From Odiellus spinosus (Eukaryota; Arthropoda; Arachnida; Opiliones; Phalangiidae), in the NCBI GenBank assembly GCA_963920705.1, contig OY987228.1:16802687-16866686 (forward strand): 64,000 bases of DNA, written 5' to 3'. Numbering within the stretch: the first letter of the stretch is position 1; each line of letters starts with the position of its first letter. The position numbers and the translations under genes were made by a program. The notes beneath the pieces were generated by a model. The model was not told the origin of the DNA. It made no database searches and saw only the letters and a list, made by a program, of their open reading frames with translations. Shown piece by piece: positions 34,474-48,540 of this stretch.

Positions 34474-37080
34474 TAATCCAGAAAGTCCTATCTTTAATAT
34501 GTAAATTATCATTAATTAGGGAAAAAAATATATATTTTTGTAATTAAAAACGCGTCAAACTAGAGACGTAAAATAAAAAAGTAAAAATATAATCTATAGG
34601 GTTTTGAAAGAATAGGTTTAATCTCATATATAACGATTCTAGTTTTTGGATAAAAGTCTATGGGATTTAGAATTCACACAAACATATTTTTATTACAATT
34701 TATCATCTATAAATTGATAGTCTTCATTTTGGCACCCATAATTTTCCTTATTCAACCCCTTTCACTATTTTCTCGATGTTGAATGGTTGAAGGGACTCTT
34801 GGGATGAATTCGGTAGTAAATTATCCAAACCAGATTTGCTTTCCATAAGTTATATACGTATATGTTAAAAACACGGTCAAACAGTTCGTAAAACCGTTTC
34901 TGGTGAAAGTGAGTTTTAGGAGAAATCCCTCGAATGGTATTCCCGGCTTTTCAAATATAGGGGTCGTTTCAGTCGGCGCGAGTTTTTTTTTTTGAATGAT
35001 TTGAAAAGAGCTTTTTTTTTTTTTTCTTCTTCATTTTGGGTTGGCGCTGCGAGTTAAGGCGCGATAGAGTCGGATTGGGGGTTGTTGGGAGAGTGTAAGG
35101 ACACAATTCCACATTGCGCTCCTCGGGATTACCATCATCCCGACGACTAAAAGAGAGAAGGGGTCCAGGGGAAGAGGAAAAAGGAGGAAAAGGGCGCTTT
35201 AAAGGCTTACTCCATCTAGCGCCCGTTTCTCGTGCCAAGACCTCCGACAGCCCTAGCGTACCAAATCAATAAAAGAGAAAACACTGTAATACCTCCCCGA
35301 CAGCCGAGATGCCCCGGGATTTTTCATAAAGTATTATTTTTCCTTCTAAAATTAATTTAAAAATATAATCCAAAAAGTTTTTTAATTCTTTTTCATTACT
35401 CTTTTATATCGCGGTCTTCTAATTAAATTTAGACACGTTTCGGAAAAAAATGTGTTTACTTTAGCCTTGATTGTCTAACTTGGGATATATTTTGACAGCG
35501 ACTTATTTTGCTTTCCATTACAAAAGAAAGAAAAAAAAAAAAAAGAAAAAATGGTTTTTATTCTCAGAATTTGATATCTCAATTTTATATTTTTTATTTC
35601 TTAATACATGTACCAGTTTTATAGAGATACGATCGACAAGCGGCTAAAATTTATTTATTTTTTTTAGATAAAAAATTGGGTGTTGGGTATTGGGTAAGAG
35701 AGGCGGGATGGAATGAAGGCTTACCCTCCTTTAGAAACTATAGCTATATTGGTTTGGCACCAACTTCTGGACGATATATTTCACGAAATAAGCTTAAGCC
35801 TTGGCCTATCTTTTTTCACAGGGAATATTTCTCACTCCCCTCCCCCCCATGTTTTTGTTTTCTTATTTTATTTCTTTACTCTTTTTGCCCCTTCTACATC
35901 TTCTCCGACGGAAAGACGTTTTTCCTAAGCCTTGATAGATCGCTCGTGACACCGACCAACGGTGATAGCCTTATTAAAAAAGTTATTTTTTTTCCTTCCG
36001 CCGTGTTTGGTTCTTTTTTAACCCAAGCTTTGAAAGTTCCGCCTTACATATTTTTAGATTCCATTGTTCATACAAATCCCTATATATGATTTTACAAATA
36101 TTTACTAAAACATTTAATTATGACGAAATCAAATGCCTATGGACAATATTTTGGAAACGAGGGCTCCCAACAATACACATTCTCAACATAAAAGAACTTA
36201 AAACGGCGTATTTTTAATAACTATGAATATTTCCTATAGATCTCCTTTAAAAATATAGCTTAAAGGCCGCTTTCCAATCGGAAAACAGAGCACTGAATAA
36301 CAATGGACAACCCTGCTCACCACTTTGGCCAATTGTTTGGGGTTCTCGATTAACTGAAGATAAACAGTAGCGCGTCCCTTGAATTCTTTCTCATATTGCT
36401 ACATTTATGACGCTACTTTGTTTCTATTCAGATTGAGAACAGTTTATCACGGGCATCAGTTTGTCGAAAACCATTTTTGCTTGAGATCTGCCTTTAAAAC
36501 CGAATGTTTTTTAGAATAAAATTGCGTACTTTTTAGTATTTTTTCCAAACTATTAAATATATAGCTAAATTACCATAGTTTAAACTTATTTTCAGTAACA
36601 CGAGTGATGATTTTCTGCGTAATGCTTTTTAATAACGAGTTCTTTGAAGCCAAATATTCTCCATATATCTAAGATTTACAGCTTTAATTTAAATAGTCTA
36701 CGTTTTATAACGTTTCCTTAAATTATTATCATTGATAAATAACTTCCTTCGATCAGAAGAGGTGAGGTTTTATAGTTAATCGCGTTATAGCTAGTTAAAA
36801 CAAGTTAATCTCTTACGAAGCTCTATGTAACTGGGAGGGAGCTAGATAGAGAGACAAGTATACGCGAGTAATTCGGATCTTCTCCCCGCTCTTTATAGGT
36901 CCCCTGAAATTAGTCAACTACCAAGTTCGCAAAGCCTCGCGAAGTTAAAATAAATATTTATCGCTTAGCACTTATGAAAATGACATTAATTTCGTTAAGA
37001 GCAAAGTTTGCAAATTGGGTTAGAGCTTCCTGTATAGTGGTGGAGCTTTAGACTTGCTCGCAATCTATATTTATACGTGT
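34474..37080. other. Non-coding DNA
   Basis: Frames of 89 codons (34969-35238, -) and 137 codons (35676-36089, +) occur. The latter is Phe/Leu/Ser/Pro-rich over CT- and T-rich sequence and has no recognisable domain. A-rich tract at about 35523-35550. Confidence 0.45.
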
Positions 37081-37084
37081 ATAA

Positions 37085-37124
37085 ATATATATATGTATAT
37101 ATATGTATATATATGTATATATAG
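37085..37124. repeat. Short 10-bp tandem repeat TATATATATG
   Basis: Four near-perfect units of TATATATATG followed by TATATATA. Simple AT-type repeat. Confidence 0.9.
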
Positions 37125-37341
37125 GCGGCTAGGGAAAAATTATGATTTATTCGTCAATTTTCATCGCGGAAATTTCAACAACTCGTTCGCCATTTTTATT
37201 CCGAGTTAATACCCACTTGATAAAAGTTTGAAATATTTTAATTACGATTATGTTAATTCCAGTTCGGATACCGTTTAGAATTCGATCGATACTCAAAGTT
37301 GTAATTAACTCGTAGGCTTATATTTCCGATGGATATTACTA

Positions 37342-37412
37342 GCCCCTGTAGAAGTGTTTCAACCTTTGCGCTTTGAAGTTCAGGGTAAAGCCAATATTTA
37401 GGGGTAGACTTA
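37342..37412 (+). repeat. Dispersed repeat family F, copy 3
   Basis: CCCCTGTAGAAGTGTTTCAA, then CCTTTGCGC, is nearly identical to copy 2. It is followed by TTCAGGGTAAAGCC and TTAGGGGTA as in the other copies. Confidence 0.7.
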
Positions 37413-39260
37413 GGCTCATGCGGAATTTCTATAGTTCTGAATGTTTTTTTAACTAAATTGATGTTAATTTTCTACCAGTGTTAATTTTATTTATATTTAA
37501 ATAGGGAATTATAACGTTCTTTGGAACAAATATGAGTGGGTAGCGGACCTGATGATGAAGTTGTAGTCGTGGAAACAAATAAGTTCTATTGAGCAAAGTA
37601 CAGTGTTTCCTTGTAGAAAAATAAATTTACATAAAGAGTGGGTATAATAATTAGTGGAGTGTGTGGTAGTGTCATTTGGAAAGTTTATAATTATTTTTAC
37701 TGTAAAATGCTTTGTCTATTCAATTCGTTACGGGCAATACTATTGAAAAATAAGGTTGCTAGAAAACCATGTGTTTTATTCTGGTTTAATTAGACAAGTC
37801 AGGGAATTTGAAAATTAATTCAGAAGATTGATAGGAAACTGTCCAACTTCGTCAAAATTATTCATGCACACGTAAAATCTATTCCACGGAGAAAAAAATA
37901 AGTTAAATATACTCATTTGATCAGGAAAAAAATTTATATGATCAGGGAAAACCTTGGGATTATTGTTGTCGTAAGAACTTTTTCTCCCGACCATTCGCTT
38001 TATCGTTGTAATTAAAATGACGGATTATATTAATATTATTTCATTCAAAAATTAATTCCATAGTTTTGTAATAAAGAGATGAATCCCCACTCGTAGTCAC
38101 GTTCTTGTAAGGGAGGATGTAACCTTATCCTCGGGAGTAATTCCTACTTAGTAATTAAACTCGTTAAAATTCCAATTTTCTGGACGGAAATGATTTAATC
38201 TCAGATTAGTCAAGGTTCCCTAATTACCTTTCGGATTTGAACTTTAGTTCGGTATACGATGATAAAAGGCTCGTATTCTTGAGCGACTTAAACCTCTAAA
38301 ATGTTATTGACCATATAAGACTGTTAGAGAAAGACGTGCGTATAAATCTTTCCGATTTCATATAGATTAAAGTTACAATATCTTCGATTAGAAAGCTTCG
38401 ATACTTTCGGGATTAGTTTTATTACGAGCCCGTGTTATCGGTTCACTCTTCCAGCTGCCACTTTGCTAGCGGCTATGGCGTTGCGATTCTCCTAACCGAG
38501 CGTTACGCAATCTCTTCTTCTCCCACATCACCTCCCACGGCGAGTGTTTTACCCCCAATATCTCCCCTCTATATTACGCTTTCTTTATCCGAACTGGCGG
38601 CGTTCGTTTGGAAGATAGTATAGACGAGACGAAGCCTTGCCTATATCGTTCTCCCTCAAAATCTTCCTCCCCTCCTCACATTTAGGCCTATCTCTATTTT
38701 TTTTTTTTTTTTTTTTTTTTTGCCTCGTCGATGTTTAAGACTCGGCTAGAAATCGGTTTCCAGCAATATACCCTCCTTTACACCCATCACCCCGCCATGG
38801 TTGGTTCTATTCATCGCGCTCCAGTTTCTTCGCTTCAGCTTTATATAGCGCTTTTTATCGGCTTTAAGCCGCTTTCCGCTAGCCTCCAACTATCTCCCCG
38901 CCCTCACCATCCCTTTTCCCGGGCTAGAAATTCTTATAGAACGAAAAATAACGGCTGGCTGGTCTTGTTACGGGTCCTAAATTTAACCCCCGCGTCTCTT
39001 CATCTTCTATTCCTTGTCTTTGGAAAGAATCTTTTAAAGGATAAGCGAAAACACGCCACGTTCATATATATTTGTATTAAATATTAAGCCTCGTTGTCTA
39101 TATATTACAAATTTCCAGACCTTTCTATAGATATTAATAATAAATGAATACGAATCTATTATAGAAGTTTGAGCTTGGAAAGTAAAAAGTAAAATATTAA
39201 AGTTTTCGAACCATCCATTATAGTCGTACTTCTAAAGCTTAACTATGGTGACTCTTAATC
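37413..39260. other. Non-coding DNA with a CT/T-rich segment
   Basis: From about 38420 to 39090 the sequence is GC- and CT-richer, with frames of 63 and 118 codons on the plus strand separated by a T25 tract (38697-38721). The protein sequences are Ser/Leu/Pro/His mixed and unrecognisable. Confidence 0.45.
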
Positions 39261-39512
39261 TTAGTTTTCACTAGCACACGTAATGGTGCCTTGAGAGTTT
39301 TAGCTCATGTAACGAAAAACGCGCCGTATTACCCTCTTCAGTCGAAGCGTAATTAGACGTGGTTTAATCAGATTTAACCGAGGTTTACATATAGACTTCT
39401 CAGTTCAATAAACCTCGGTTAATTGTGATTAATCCACGTTAAATCTGATTAAATCGGCTATTTACGCCTCGTCTGAAAGGGTATAACGAGCGCCATGACC
39501 CACAAGCTAAAG
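39261..39512. mobile_element. Family B foldback, fullest copy
   Basis: The outer end TTAGTTTTCACTAGCACACG, with ATGGTGC following, is matched imperfectly by the inverse of GCGCCATGACCCACAAGCTA. Inside, a strong inverted pair (ACGTGGTTTAATCAGATTTA at 39358 versus its inverse up to 39475) meets across a loop at about 39388-39408. The right arm contains a 22-bp tandem motif TTAATCANAATTAAC that makes it longer than the left arm. Ends related to family D (11378). No coding sequence, and no clear target duplication. Confidence 0.6.
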
Positions 39513-42103
39513 TATAGTAATAATAGCGCTTTCGTCTTAATATCCAATGAAAGCACGTTTTGGGGGAAAGAGTCAAGTTCGGTCTCATTTATTACCAAGA
39601 AAATAAATCATGGAGTTAATGGGTAGCGTTACCTTCTTAAAGTGGTGTCAAAACATGGGTGTTTACATTTGACTTGTACCAGTCATTTTTTTATCGTAAA
39701 AAGTAAACACTAATAGCCTAGATTTTGCATGCAAAACATTTACACGTATCCAACTTTGTATATTCATAATGAATAGAATAAGTAGAACAGTACACCCTGT
39801 TAAGATTCCACGGTTTGTAAGAAAAATGATGGAAGCAGTTCCAACCATGGTCTCTTAATCCTTCTCCAGTCTGCACCATCTTAGCTGACGCAACAGTTTA
39901 ACCCCCCGGTTCAATCCCCCCTTTTCCTAGCCCTGTTACCCCTGCAGGATCTTAAGGTGGTTGCCATAGAAACTTATAGGATTTCTTTTTTTCGTTCCCT
40001 CTCTTCTCTATCAACTATTTCACCTCCGTAACGCCATCTATTTGCGACTCTTGGAGGAGGACGTTGAACTTGCGTCCGAAAGGATAAAGGGAAAGGGTTT
40101 CGGGATAATATAGTCTCTCATTTGGTCCCTCTTTCTCTCTCTCTGCTCCGTCATCTTTCGCGGGAGAGCGCATTGTTCGACCTTTTAGGAAAAGGAAGTA
40201 AATTACATTTGAGACTGTTTCTTTGACAAGGATGATTTCGACCTCTATTTCAAACAAAATTACGCCGCGTTTGACTTATTTGAGTGCGAAAAAGGCTGGC
40301 AAAAGAATTCGATTCTTCTAAAGGCTCTTAGACCATAGAATATTCTCAGTTCTTCGTTTCAGCCGGAAAGAACTATAGTTCGTCTATTATAGTTAAGAAC
40401 AAGAACTCATTTATTCATCTAGGAACATGTGGGGGACAATGATGTTCTAAACCAATCCCTCCCTTGATACGATTCGTGATAGTGCATAAATAATACAATA
40501 AATCCGAGACTTGTCGTTAAACTAAAAGGCTTAGCTTAGGAAATTAGCCTTCAAAGAAAAATGAAACGACAGAGTATACTCTAATACTTTTTATAGGGTT
40601 GAGCGAGGGAATATCAGACGAATTTTGGTTAAAATGTACGCGATGATGTTGTATTAAGACATTGAAAAATATAGTCTTTCTATTCCTATTACTTGTCTTT
40701 CACTACATTGGTTCTAAACCAGTTGTTCAATATCCCAGAAAAAAATTAACGATGTTTATCGTACTAAAAAAGCGCAAAAAATTCCCGGTTTTCATTTATT
40801 ACGATTAAGCCTACTTTTTTTATATTATACCTAATAATTTTTATTATGTCAAAAAACTAACCTATTTTTCATTTTCTTTTTTCTCTTTTTAGGTAAGTAC
40901 CGAGTTTATATTTTTTCTTGGTTTTCTTTTGGCAAAACCTATTTCATTTACGCACGAGACACCAATTACTTTGCCCAATTCCAATTGATCATCTTGAGAC
41001 AGGTATGCTTGGCTTATATATACCTATACTTATAATCATCGATCAGACCTTTTTTGGTTTGGTTTATACGCTAACCTCAATGGGATAATAAGGGTACACT
41101 GTTTTGTGTGTGTGTTTTTTGGAAGAGGTTGGAGGGGGGGGAAACATTCGTAACGCGGTTGAAGAATACTAATTAGTTTTAAGACTTACTGGAAAATTGT
41201 TTTTACGCAATTTGCGCGAGGTACAAACAAATCTATTATGATGAATAACTTCCGTCATCAAATTGATTACGTAATGGTTTTCAACGTAGTAGATATTGCT
41301 AAGGGTTTTTTCGACAAGAATTTTTTGCTAGTGCTTATTAGTGAGCTTTGATTACTAGAAGCTTTTTGATATCGTTGCTCTCTATGCCAGTGCTATTTTT
41401 TTTTTTTTTTTTTTTTTTAAATTGAATATCTCCGCGATATTGACTGAACAAATAAGTCGTGTTTACATTCATGAAGGTTGAAAGTTTTACGAAAATTATT
41501 CGTAATCATTCGGCGCGTTCTACGCAACTTTATCGCGCAAATAGGAACTTCCTGGCCCAACCAAATTAGTAATAGTCTGGGCTGATTTTACGCGATGGGT
41601 GCCAATATTATTGAAAAACATCTTAGCGTAAGGTCTATGAGCAAGGCTTATGAAAAGAAGCGCCCTTGCTTTGGCCACAAGTTTCCTATCGGCTGTTTTA
41701 TGGCCGATATTATTATGGGATCCCCATTAAGTTTAATGTCCCTCTAGATGTCTAACCGATATGTATCTGTTCTTCTCGAGCTTTTTGAAACCGAGCAGAC
41801 ACCAATGAATAGACGGAAACTACCATAGATAACCTTAGAAATATTTTACTATACTCAATGGAATTAATACCCTCAAAAGTAAGCTTCGTTTATGTCTAAG
41901 TATAAGGAATAAATATAAATAACGTGTAGCCTGACTTAGTTATGGTACAATTACCTTCGGCCACGGAAATTATGGATTTTATACCATTTCCTATTGAACA
42001 TTCATTCATATATTAACCCGCAATTTTATTATAACTTCTCGCGTTATTCCCACGAAAAGAACAAAAACTTCTACTTCCTTGACCTATATACAGTTAACCC
42101 GGG
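39513..42103. other. Non-coding DNA
   Basis: T23 tract at 41396-41418. A short stem ATCGGC/GCCGAT lies near 41687-41708. No gene or dispersed repeat recognised. Confidence 0.45.
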
Positions 42104-42420
42104 ATGTTACTATTTACGGGATCCGCGGATGAGTATCATAAAGTATTCGTAAAAGAATGCGAGATTAGTTCCTCGCGTTCACGGTATATACGCGAGAGGC
42201 GGGTTTGTGCCGAGGTTCTATCGCGGTATAATTACGCTTTATCCAAACAAGAGGAAAGTAATTGGATCGTCATTAAGATTTCATCGTCGGCCGAGACGAC
42301 TCGAGCGAGAGAAAAGCGGGCGGGCGCGATCGCTTCGCTTGATTTGTTTACCCATAGGAGCTATACTCGTTTCTTCATACCGCTCTTCTTATTAGAGATG
42401 GTCTCGACCGAATGAGCCGG
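42104..42420 (+). other. CpG-dense patch with a 103-codon ATG frame
   Basis: High CpG for this AT-rich window. The 42104-42415 frame starts with ATG and encodes a mixed-composition protein (Ser, Arg and Glu rich, with a hydrophobic C-terminus) without low-complexity runs. A second overlapping frame is also open. I recognise no family, and no splice structure can be defended. It may be a chance frame over a GC-richer patch, which has fewer stops. Confidence 0.25.
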
Positions 42421-44705
42421 ATATACCCGACGCCTGTCTAAAAAGACGTAACCAACTATACTACCGCGGAGTGACGCGTGATATTGAAATCCTTAGACAA
42501 AAAAGTAGTTAAATTCTTTTCCCGATTAGCGCGCCCAGTATGGCCAGCTTCTATATCTTCTCGCGAGATGGATCCCTAGGGATTATAGTCGCGCGGGGGG
42601 CAAGGGCAACTTTCCACGAGGACAATTTCTCGTCTTCATCTCGACGGAATATCGACAAATTAACGATTCTTTCGGGTACGTCCATCGCTCTCTCCATCCC
42701 TGTATAGACGATCTAGCTAGGCTTAAAGGTTCCTTCACAACACCGTAGTTGGTTAGAATTTGCCTTTTAAATACAGTTAAGGCTTCGTGGTTTGTTTAGC
42801 TCTATCGGGACAGACATACTCTTCACGGTCATCTTTTACAATTAGGTACTTGGGATTAATTCTAAGCTCAAGTTGAAATTTGATTAGTAATAATAAAGTT
42901 TTAATGCATGAACGTAGCGGAAATCGAGAACGTAAATGACTTCATTCCTTTGGTGAAGGTACCTTTAGTAGTTGGTAACCTTAAAGGACAAAGGGGAATT
43001 CTTTTAATTTTTATTCCGTCGTTTTCTTATCAGCGTGTTCTCGGCTTTTTTTTTTTTTTTTTCTTTTTGTCGAAGAGAGACTTCGTCCAACAGCTCGGCC
43101 TCATACCCAACTTGTAATTGCTTTGTTAGCTTTGGGAATACGACGCGTATTGCTAGCTTTTTTTTCTTCTTAAACCTCGGGGTAAAGGGAAAACTTTCAG
43201 TTTAATATAAACCCGAAGCTGTTCCCCTTCATGAGGTGTGTTTTTTTTGGGGCTTTATTAACGGGGATGTATTTATACATACACGTCTCTTAAAGAGAGT
43301 ATAAACCAAAACGTAACATCGTCAGGTATCATTCGCGGCGTGTTGTTTCCTAACGTAATTTTTAGACCATTTGTTAGACGACGTGGCATGAAAGTAAAGT
43401 ATATCTAGGCAATATAAGCAAGGGCTAGAATTGGGTATCTTTTGTTTCTCATTGATCTATGACGTCGCTTCTGAAACTGAATATTTTCCGGATCCTTTGA
43501 CTGACTATTGGCCCAAAAGACAGTAACGTCATTTCAAAACCTCACTCGTTTGCTATAACGTCAGAGATATCCAACCGCTCGCGTATTGCCTATCATAAAA
43601 GCAAATACCGAAATTGCGCAAACACATATATACATATACATGTACATATATACCCAAACCCATTCAAATTTAGTCGCAGGGACTAAGATCGGGGTCTATT
43701 TTGAAATTTAGTGATTTAGTGAAGAGGAACTTTTGGCCTAATTTTACTATACTAGAGATTTTGGAAATGGTTGAATAAATACGGAATATAGTATAAGGCT
43801 CTCATTTCGGAAAGCTATATTTCCCCCGCACCGAATGGCGATAAACTAGTTTCTGTTCCAGATGAGTTGGCAAAGACTACATTTATTCCCGCGAGATTTG
43901 AAATTGCGTATTCATCCGCCTCTGATTTCTCTCTTTTGTCAATTCTTCTTGAACAGAAGTTTATAGAGAGTGTCCGTATAGCTAAAACCCTCGCTTCCGA
44001 CCAAAACTTCTACGGGTTGCGCGCGTTTACGATTCATTACGACGCCCGTTGGTAATTAGTCGGAGACAAAAGCGGCTTCGCTTCATCCACTCCTCTTTTC
44101 CCTTTTACTCCGCGTGACTTTGAAGTCGTATAGCCGCGGGTAGAGGGACACAAACACCTGTTTGAGGATTTTGGCGCTTTGCGGACTATAGCTTCGACCA
44201 ATCAATCGGCTAGATGTTTAAGCCTTGGTTCTCTACTCCTCATATATTCCCTTTTACTAAAGACATTTCACGGAGTAAGTTTTGCAAAACTGCTTTTATC
44301 ACCAATGATGTCCAACATCGTGGTTTAATACGCCACAACGTCCCCTACTCTGTAAACTGCTCTTAGATAAATGGAGGCCTAAAACTCTCGACTTTTACAC
44401 GCGGACTTATTACCGAATTGCGTGCTAGCTTAATTCAGACGCCCACAAAAAAAAGCCGATTTAACGAACTAGTACTCTTATATTACGAACGATGCTTTTA
44501 ATGGGGTTCCCGACATTATATAATTTAAAATTCAACTCGCAAAAATAATTTTTATATTAGCATAAGTGTATTCAAACCTCTAAGTAGTCAAACGGGGCAT
44601 TTCGTTTCCTCTTTTGAAAAATCCGAGAGCATTTGATTTTTTTAAAGTGGCGTTTCTAATCAAAGAAGAAACTATGTTTGAATAACAGATTTCTTACAAT
44701 ATATT
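42421..44705. other. Non-coding DNA
   Basis: T16 tract at about 43046-43061. A 62-codon frame at 43867-44055 (+) has no recognisable domain. CRE-like ACGTCA motifs recur at about 43526 and 43559. Confidence 0.45.
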
Positions 44706-45021
44706 TTAAGGGAAAAATGAACTGGGGAGGGAAATAACAAATATTAAACAAATATTAAACTAGAAATAAATTTAAATTTAAAATAGGCTTAGCTGGATTC
44801 ATGGAGATCCTGTATTCCCCATATAAGAGACATCGATCAATGTCCTACGGGGAGTTCAGGTAATCTCCATGAATCCAGCTAAGCCTATTTTGATGGTAAG
44901 TTTTAAATTTATTTCTAGTTTAATATTTGTTTATAAATTTAGTTTATTGTTGGATTAGGCCTATTTAAACGATAAGGAATCGATAGAAATGACTTTTTGT
45001 TAGGCTGCATTCTCCCTTTAA
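44706..45021. mobile_element. Family C long-hairpin MITE, copy 4
   Basis: The right end is canonical (GCATTCTCCC then TTTAA; TTAA at 45018-45021). The left end TTAAGGGAAAAATGAAC at 44706 is a shortened, diverged version. The inner arms around ATAGGCTTAGCTGGATTCAT match inverted across a tip of about 50 bp with CGATCAATGT. The left arm is roughly 70 bp shorter than the right, so the outer part of the hairpin has been lost. Confidence 0.75.
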
Positions 45022-46388
45022 AATAAATGTTGCTATGAATTTTTAAAGTATGTTATTGCTCAACGTTTAATTTATATTTAAACGTGATGCGTTGCACGCA
45101 ATATTCGTATTATTTAGTTCCGACTTACCCTCTGAATGGTATATACAATTTAAAATGGACTTTTATACCCAAATTATGCATAGTTTTAAGGCACTATATT
45201 TATATATGGATCTACACTGTTAACGTATTCGAATTTGGTCGTCTTAATTAAAAAATAAATCTAAAATAGGTTTAACTTTGGGATATACGCGTGAATTATT
45301 TTTTTGGTAAACCCAGGTGAATTCCATTCCATTATTACAACTTCATTTCAAACAATTCGAATTTTTACTTTATATTAAAAATTTTAATTTATGTATGCCT
45401 CTCACGTTTCGTCATTCGAAGTCTAAAGAGTTGAAATTATATTCAAATTATAATAAATTTACATACGCAGCTATAAATACCTTTTATAGTCGGTAATTCT
45501 GAATAAGTTCAGAATGAAGGCAAACTTCACAATATATGCACTGAACTACGCATTTTGGCTGAAAATATATGTGGATATTTTACGAAATATTGCAATTGTC
45601 ATAGTTTTTCTGATATTTTAAAAACTATGAGGTTTCGCGTAAAATTCCTCTACAAAGATATGTTAAGAACCAAAATATAGTCCCTTTTCCCGCCAAAATG
45701 TGGGTACCTATAAGATTGAAGTTCGAAAAGGGAGTAGAACTCGACCATGGCTCTACTGAATGTTGACCCTTTTCTATAAGAATTGGGAAAAAAGAGTTAT
45801 TGTTGAACGGAAAGCTCAAGTTGATTCGTTTCATAGAACTTTAGAATATTCAATTATATTATAATTTATTATATTTTATGAAAAATTATATTTAAGAATT
45901 TCAAAATTTAATAATTACTGTAGGTACATGTTTTTATCTCAAGTACGTATCTTCCTTAGTTTCTTCAATAGTTAGTTTTGCAACCTTTCAAGTTGTTACG
46001 GGAACAAAGCCTGAATTGATAAGACCCAGTGTCATTCCCATTTTCCAGTTTTTTCTCCCAACTAATTCTCTCGCAGAATCCAAAGTAGAGTATTTGTCCC
46101 GAGAAATTATATCGAATAGCCGAGAGTAGGTGACGGCTTTTGTTCGTGCGTCTCCGTTTTTTATCGTCATTGCGCCTAGGAAACCCCTTTCTGCCTTTAG
46201 TTTTAGCCTTCGCGACTCCCCTTTCCATTTTCTAAAAGCACCTCGTCGTTTAAGGTTATAAAAGAGCGCCTATTAAATAGGCGAAAGGGATGGCAATCTA
46301 TCGATTCTTTTGAAAATAAGTTTCAAAATGAAGCAGACAATGTGGCTCCTCGATTCGATCCGCTTTTCTACCACCATAACTCGCTCTT

Positions 46389-46422
<34 letters not shown>

Positions 46423-48470
46423 TTCCACACAAACACTGGTTTCCCTTGAAAGTCATTTACTTTGTTTTGTGTCCAAATAACTTTTCCAGATAACGCGTTT
46501 TCTTAATAACATCTCTCCTACCCCCTCCTTGGACCGTAACCTTCATTTTAAATTAAGTTTGACAACTAAAGAGTTTCGTACCTGCGAATTTTGTAAAAAC
46601 ATTATAAAGTTATATACCATTCAATAATGAAGAATATTTATTCTGAATATTTCTCAATTTTATAAACATAAATATAAATTTCTATTAGCATCCAGCGTAA
46701 AAATATAATCAACCAAATTTTAAATAAACGAAAATAATTATCATATGGTTTATTTTAAACCTCTTTAATATTAATGCATTTCAACTTTCTTAAATTTTCC
46801 CGAAAATTTAACTGTTGTATTATTTAAAATATCGTACTCTTACTATAATTTTGTCTTTTGAATATTTAAACGATTCATTTGAAAAGATATATGAATATTT
46901 TGAGATGTATATAATTTATAATAGATTTTGTTTAATATATATCTTTCCTTGATACGGGTAATTCCGATTTTAGAAGTTTAAATAATTAAATTTAGTTCAA
47001 TAATCATACGGTAGGTGGCGATACTGATACAGCGTTATAGTGGAAAAACAGCCCTGTTGCTTTCCTTTTCCAAATATTCCTTAACACACGTTACAGGTCT
47101 CCGCCATCTCTCTATCTCTTCCCTTCTCTCTCTCCTCTCTCTCTTCTTCGCATCATAAATAACCCTCATTTTTTTCTTTCCCTAGTTCCTTTTTCCACTA
47201 GACTTTCTATACCACTCTCTAGAAGAAACGACTTAAAGCTTGCTTAGGAAAAAATATTCCTTTTTCCCTTACCCCCATTTAACTGCTCTCTTTCTCTCTC
47301 ACATCATTTTCACTCGTAAATCTTTTAATGAAATACAGGTAATATTTTCTCAATGTTTTTGTAAGGAAAAAATCATACCCCTTCCCTCTTAAAAAAAAAT
47401 TGCGTTTTTTTTTTCTCTAGCTCGGGTAAAATTAGGCGCCAAGTCTTGTAGACGATTTTCAATCGATACTTCATTATACTTAGTCATTTGGCCCACACGT
47501 GAAGGAGATGAAGGAGTTGTGTTTGAAAAGTGTAGATATAATTCAGGAACCGTGTTAGCTCCTCGTTGATTAAGGCTATTATTTTCTTTATACGGATTAT
47601 TTTCGTGAACTGTTTGAGGTATCTCGTTCGAAGCTTTTATGTAGCCCTTTTCTTTATAAATATATTAGCTAGACAAAGGCTTGACCATAATAGCGCGAGA
47701 TTTGTAGGGAAATGGTTCATTAGATAAGGTAATGTCGAGGGAATAAAGGAGAAGGAAAGATTTTATATGAAATGGGAGAGAATTTGTTTGCTAATTCTCA
47801 TAGGAGCAATTTCTAGTTGCACGCGAAACGAACGTTTGCGAAAAAGCCAATAAGAACCCGAGCTATGTTATATCTGCATATGGGAAAGGGAAATAATTTT
47901 GACCACGGTTCGTTTACTTATAGTTTCTAGTTTGCAACAAAGTATATAATTATAGCCCGTTGTTTTCCCCCTAGCATTTTGTTTCGATATAGTTTATTTT
48001 TCAAGCTTTCGTAATTTTAGAAACACCTTTTGGAAAAACCGTAATCGTTCTTCTCGAACCTTAATATACAGATTTCTTCCAAAGGCTCAGAGTGTTTCGT
48101 GACGGGTAGTCGTGGCTTTGTTTTGCAGTATAAGAGGTTCACTTTATAATCAAAGCAAAAGGACTATTTTCAGAATATCGTGCTTTTATAATTTAAAGGG
48201 ATTTTATTTGGTACGAGTATATTATGCGATAGTTATCATACGAAATGCTTTCAGTTAATTTGTACAACATCAATTGGTGAGTTAAGTTTAACTAAATACT
48301 GGTACCATTATATAGAGTTAACTTTTTTTATGTTGCTAAACATTTTCTCTGAATGTCGTTTTTTATTGAAGCAAGAATAATTAAAATATCACCCAGGAGG
48401 AATTTTAAAATTTGTTTTACCCCCCTTGCGTATGCACCGGAGTAAAATAGAACTTTACAATAGTTCGGAG
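45022..48470. other. AT-rich non-coding DNA with CT microsatellites
   Basis: CT tracts at about 46384-46422 and 47105-47145. Minus-strand frames of 60-87 codons at 45965-46228 have no domain. No dispersed repeat recognised. Confidence 0.45.
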
Positions 48471-48540
48471 GGAAGAGAGATAGTGTTTCCTCACTCTAAT
48501 AATTATGCAAGACCGTCAGCCTTCAGATTCTAGATATTCC
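48471..48540 (+). repeat. Dispersed repeat family K, copy 1
   Basis: GAAGAGAGATAGTGTTTCCTC and, 30 bp further, CAGCCTTCAGATTCTAGA match 62534-62602 at nearly the same spacing. No inverted ends. Class unknown. Confidence 0.55.

Noticed and set aside
35676-36089. 137-codon plus-strand frame
   Set aside because: Phe/Leu/Pro-rich translation of CT- and T-rich DNA, with a second overlapping frame open.
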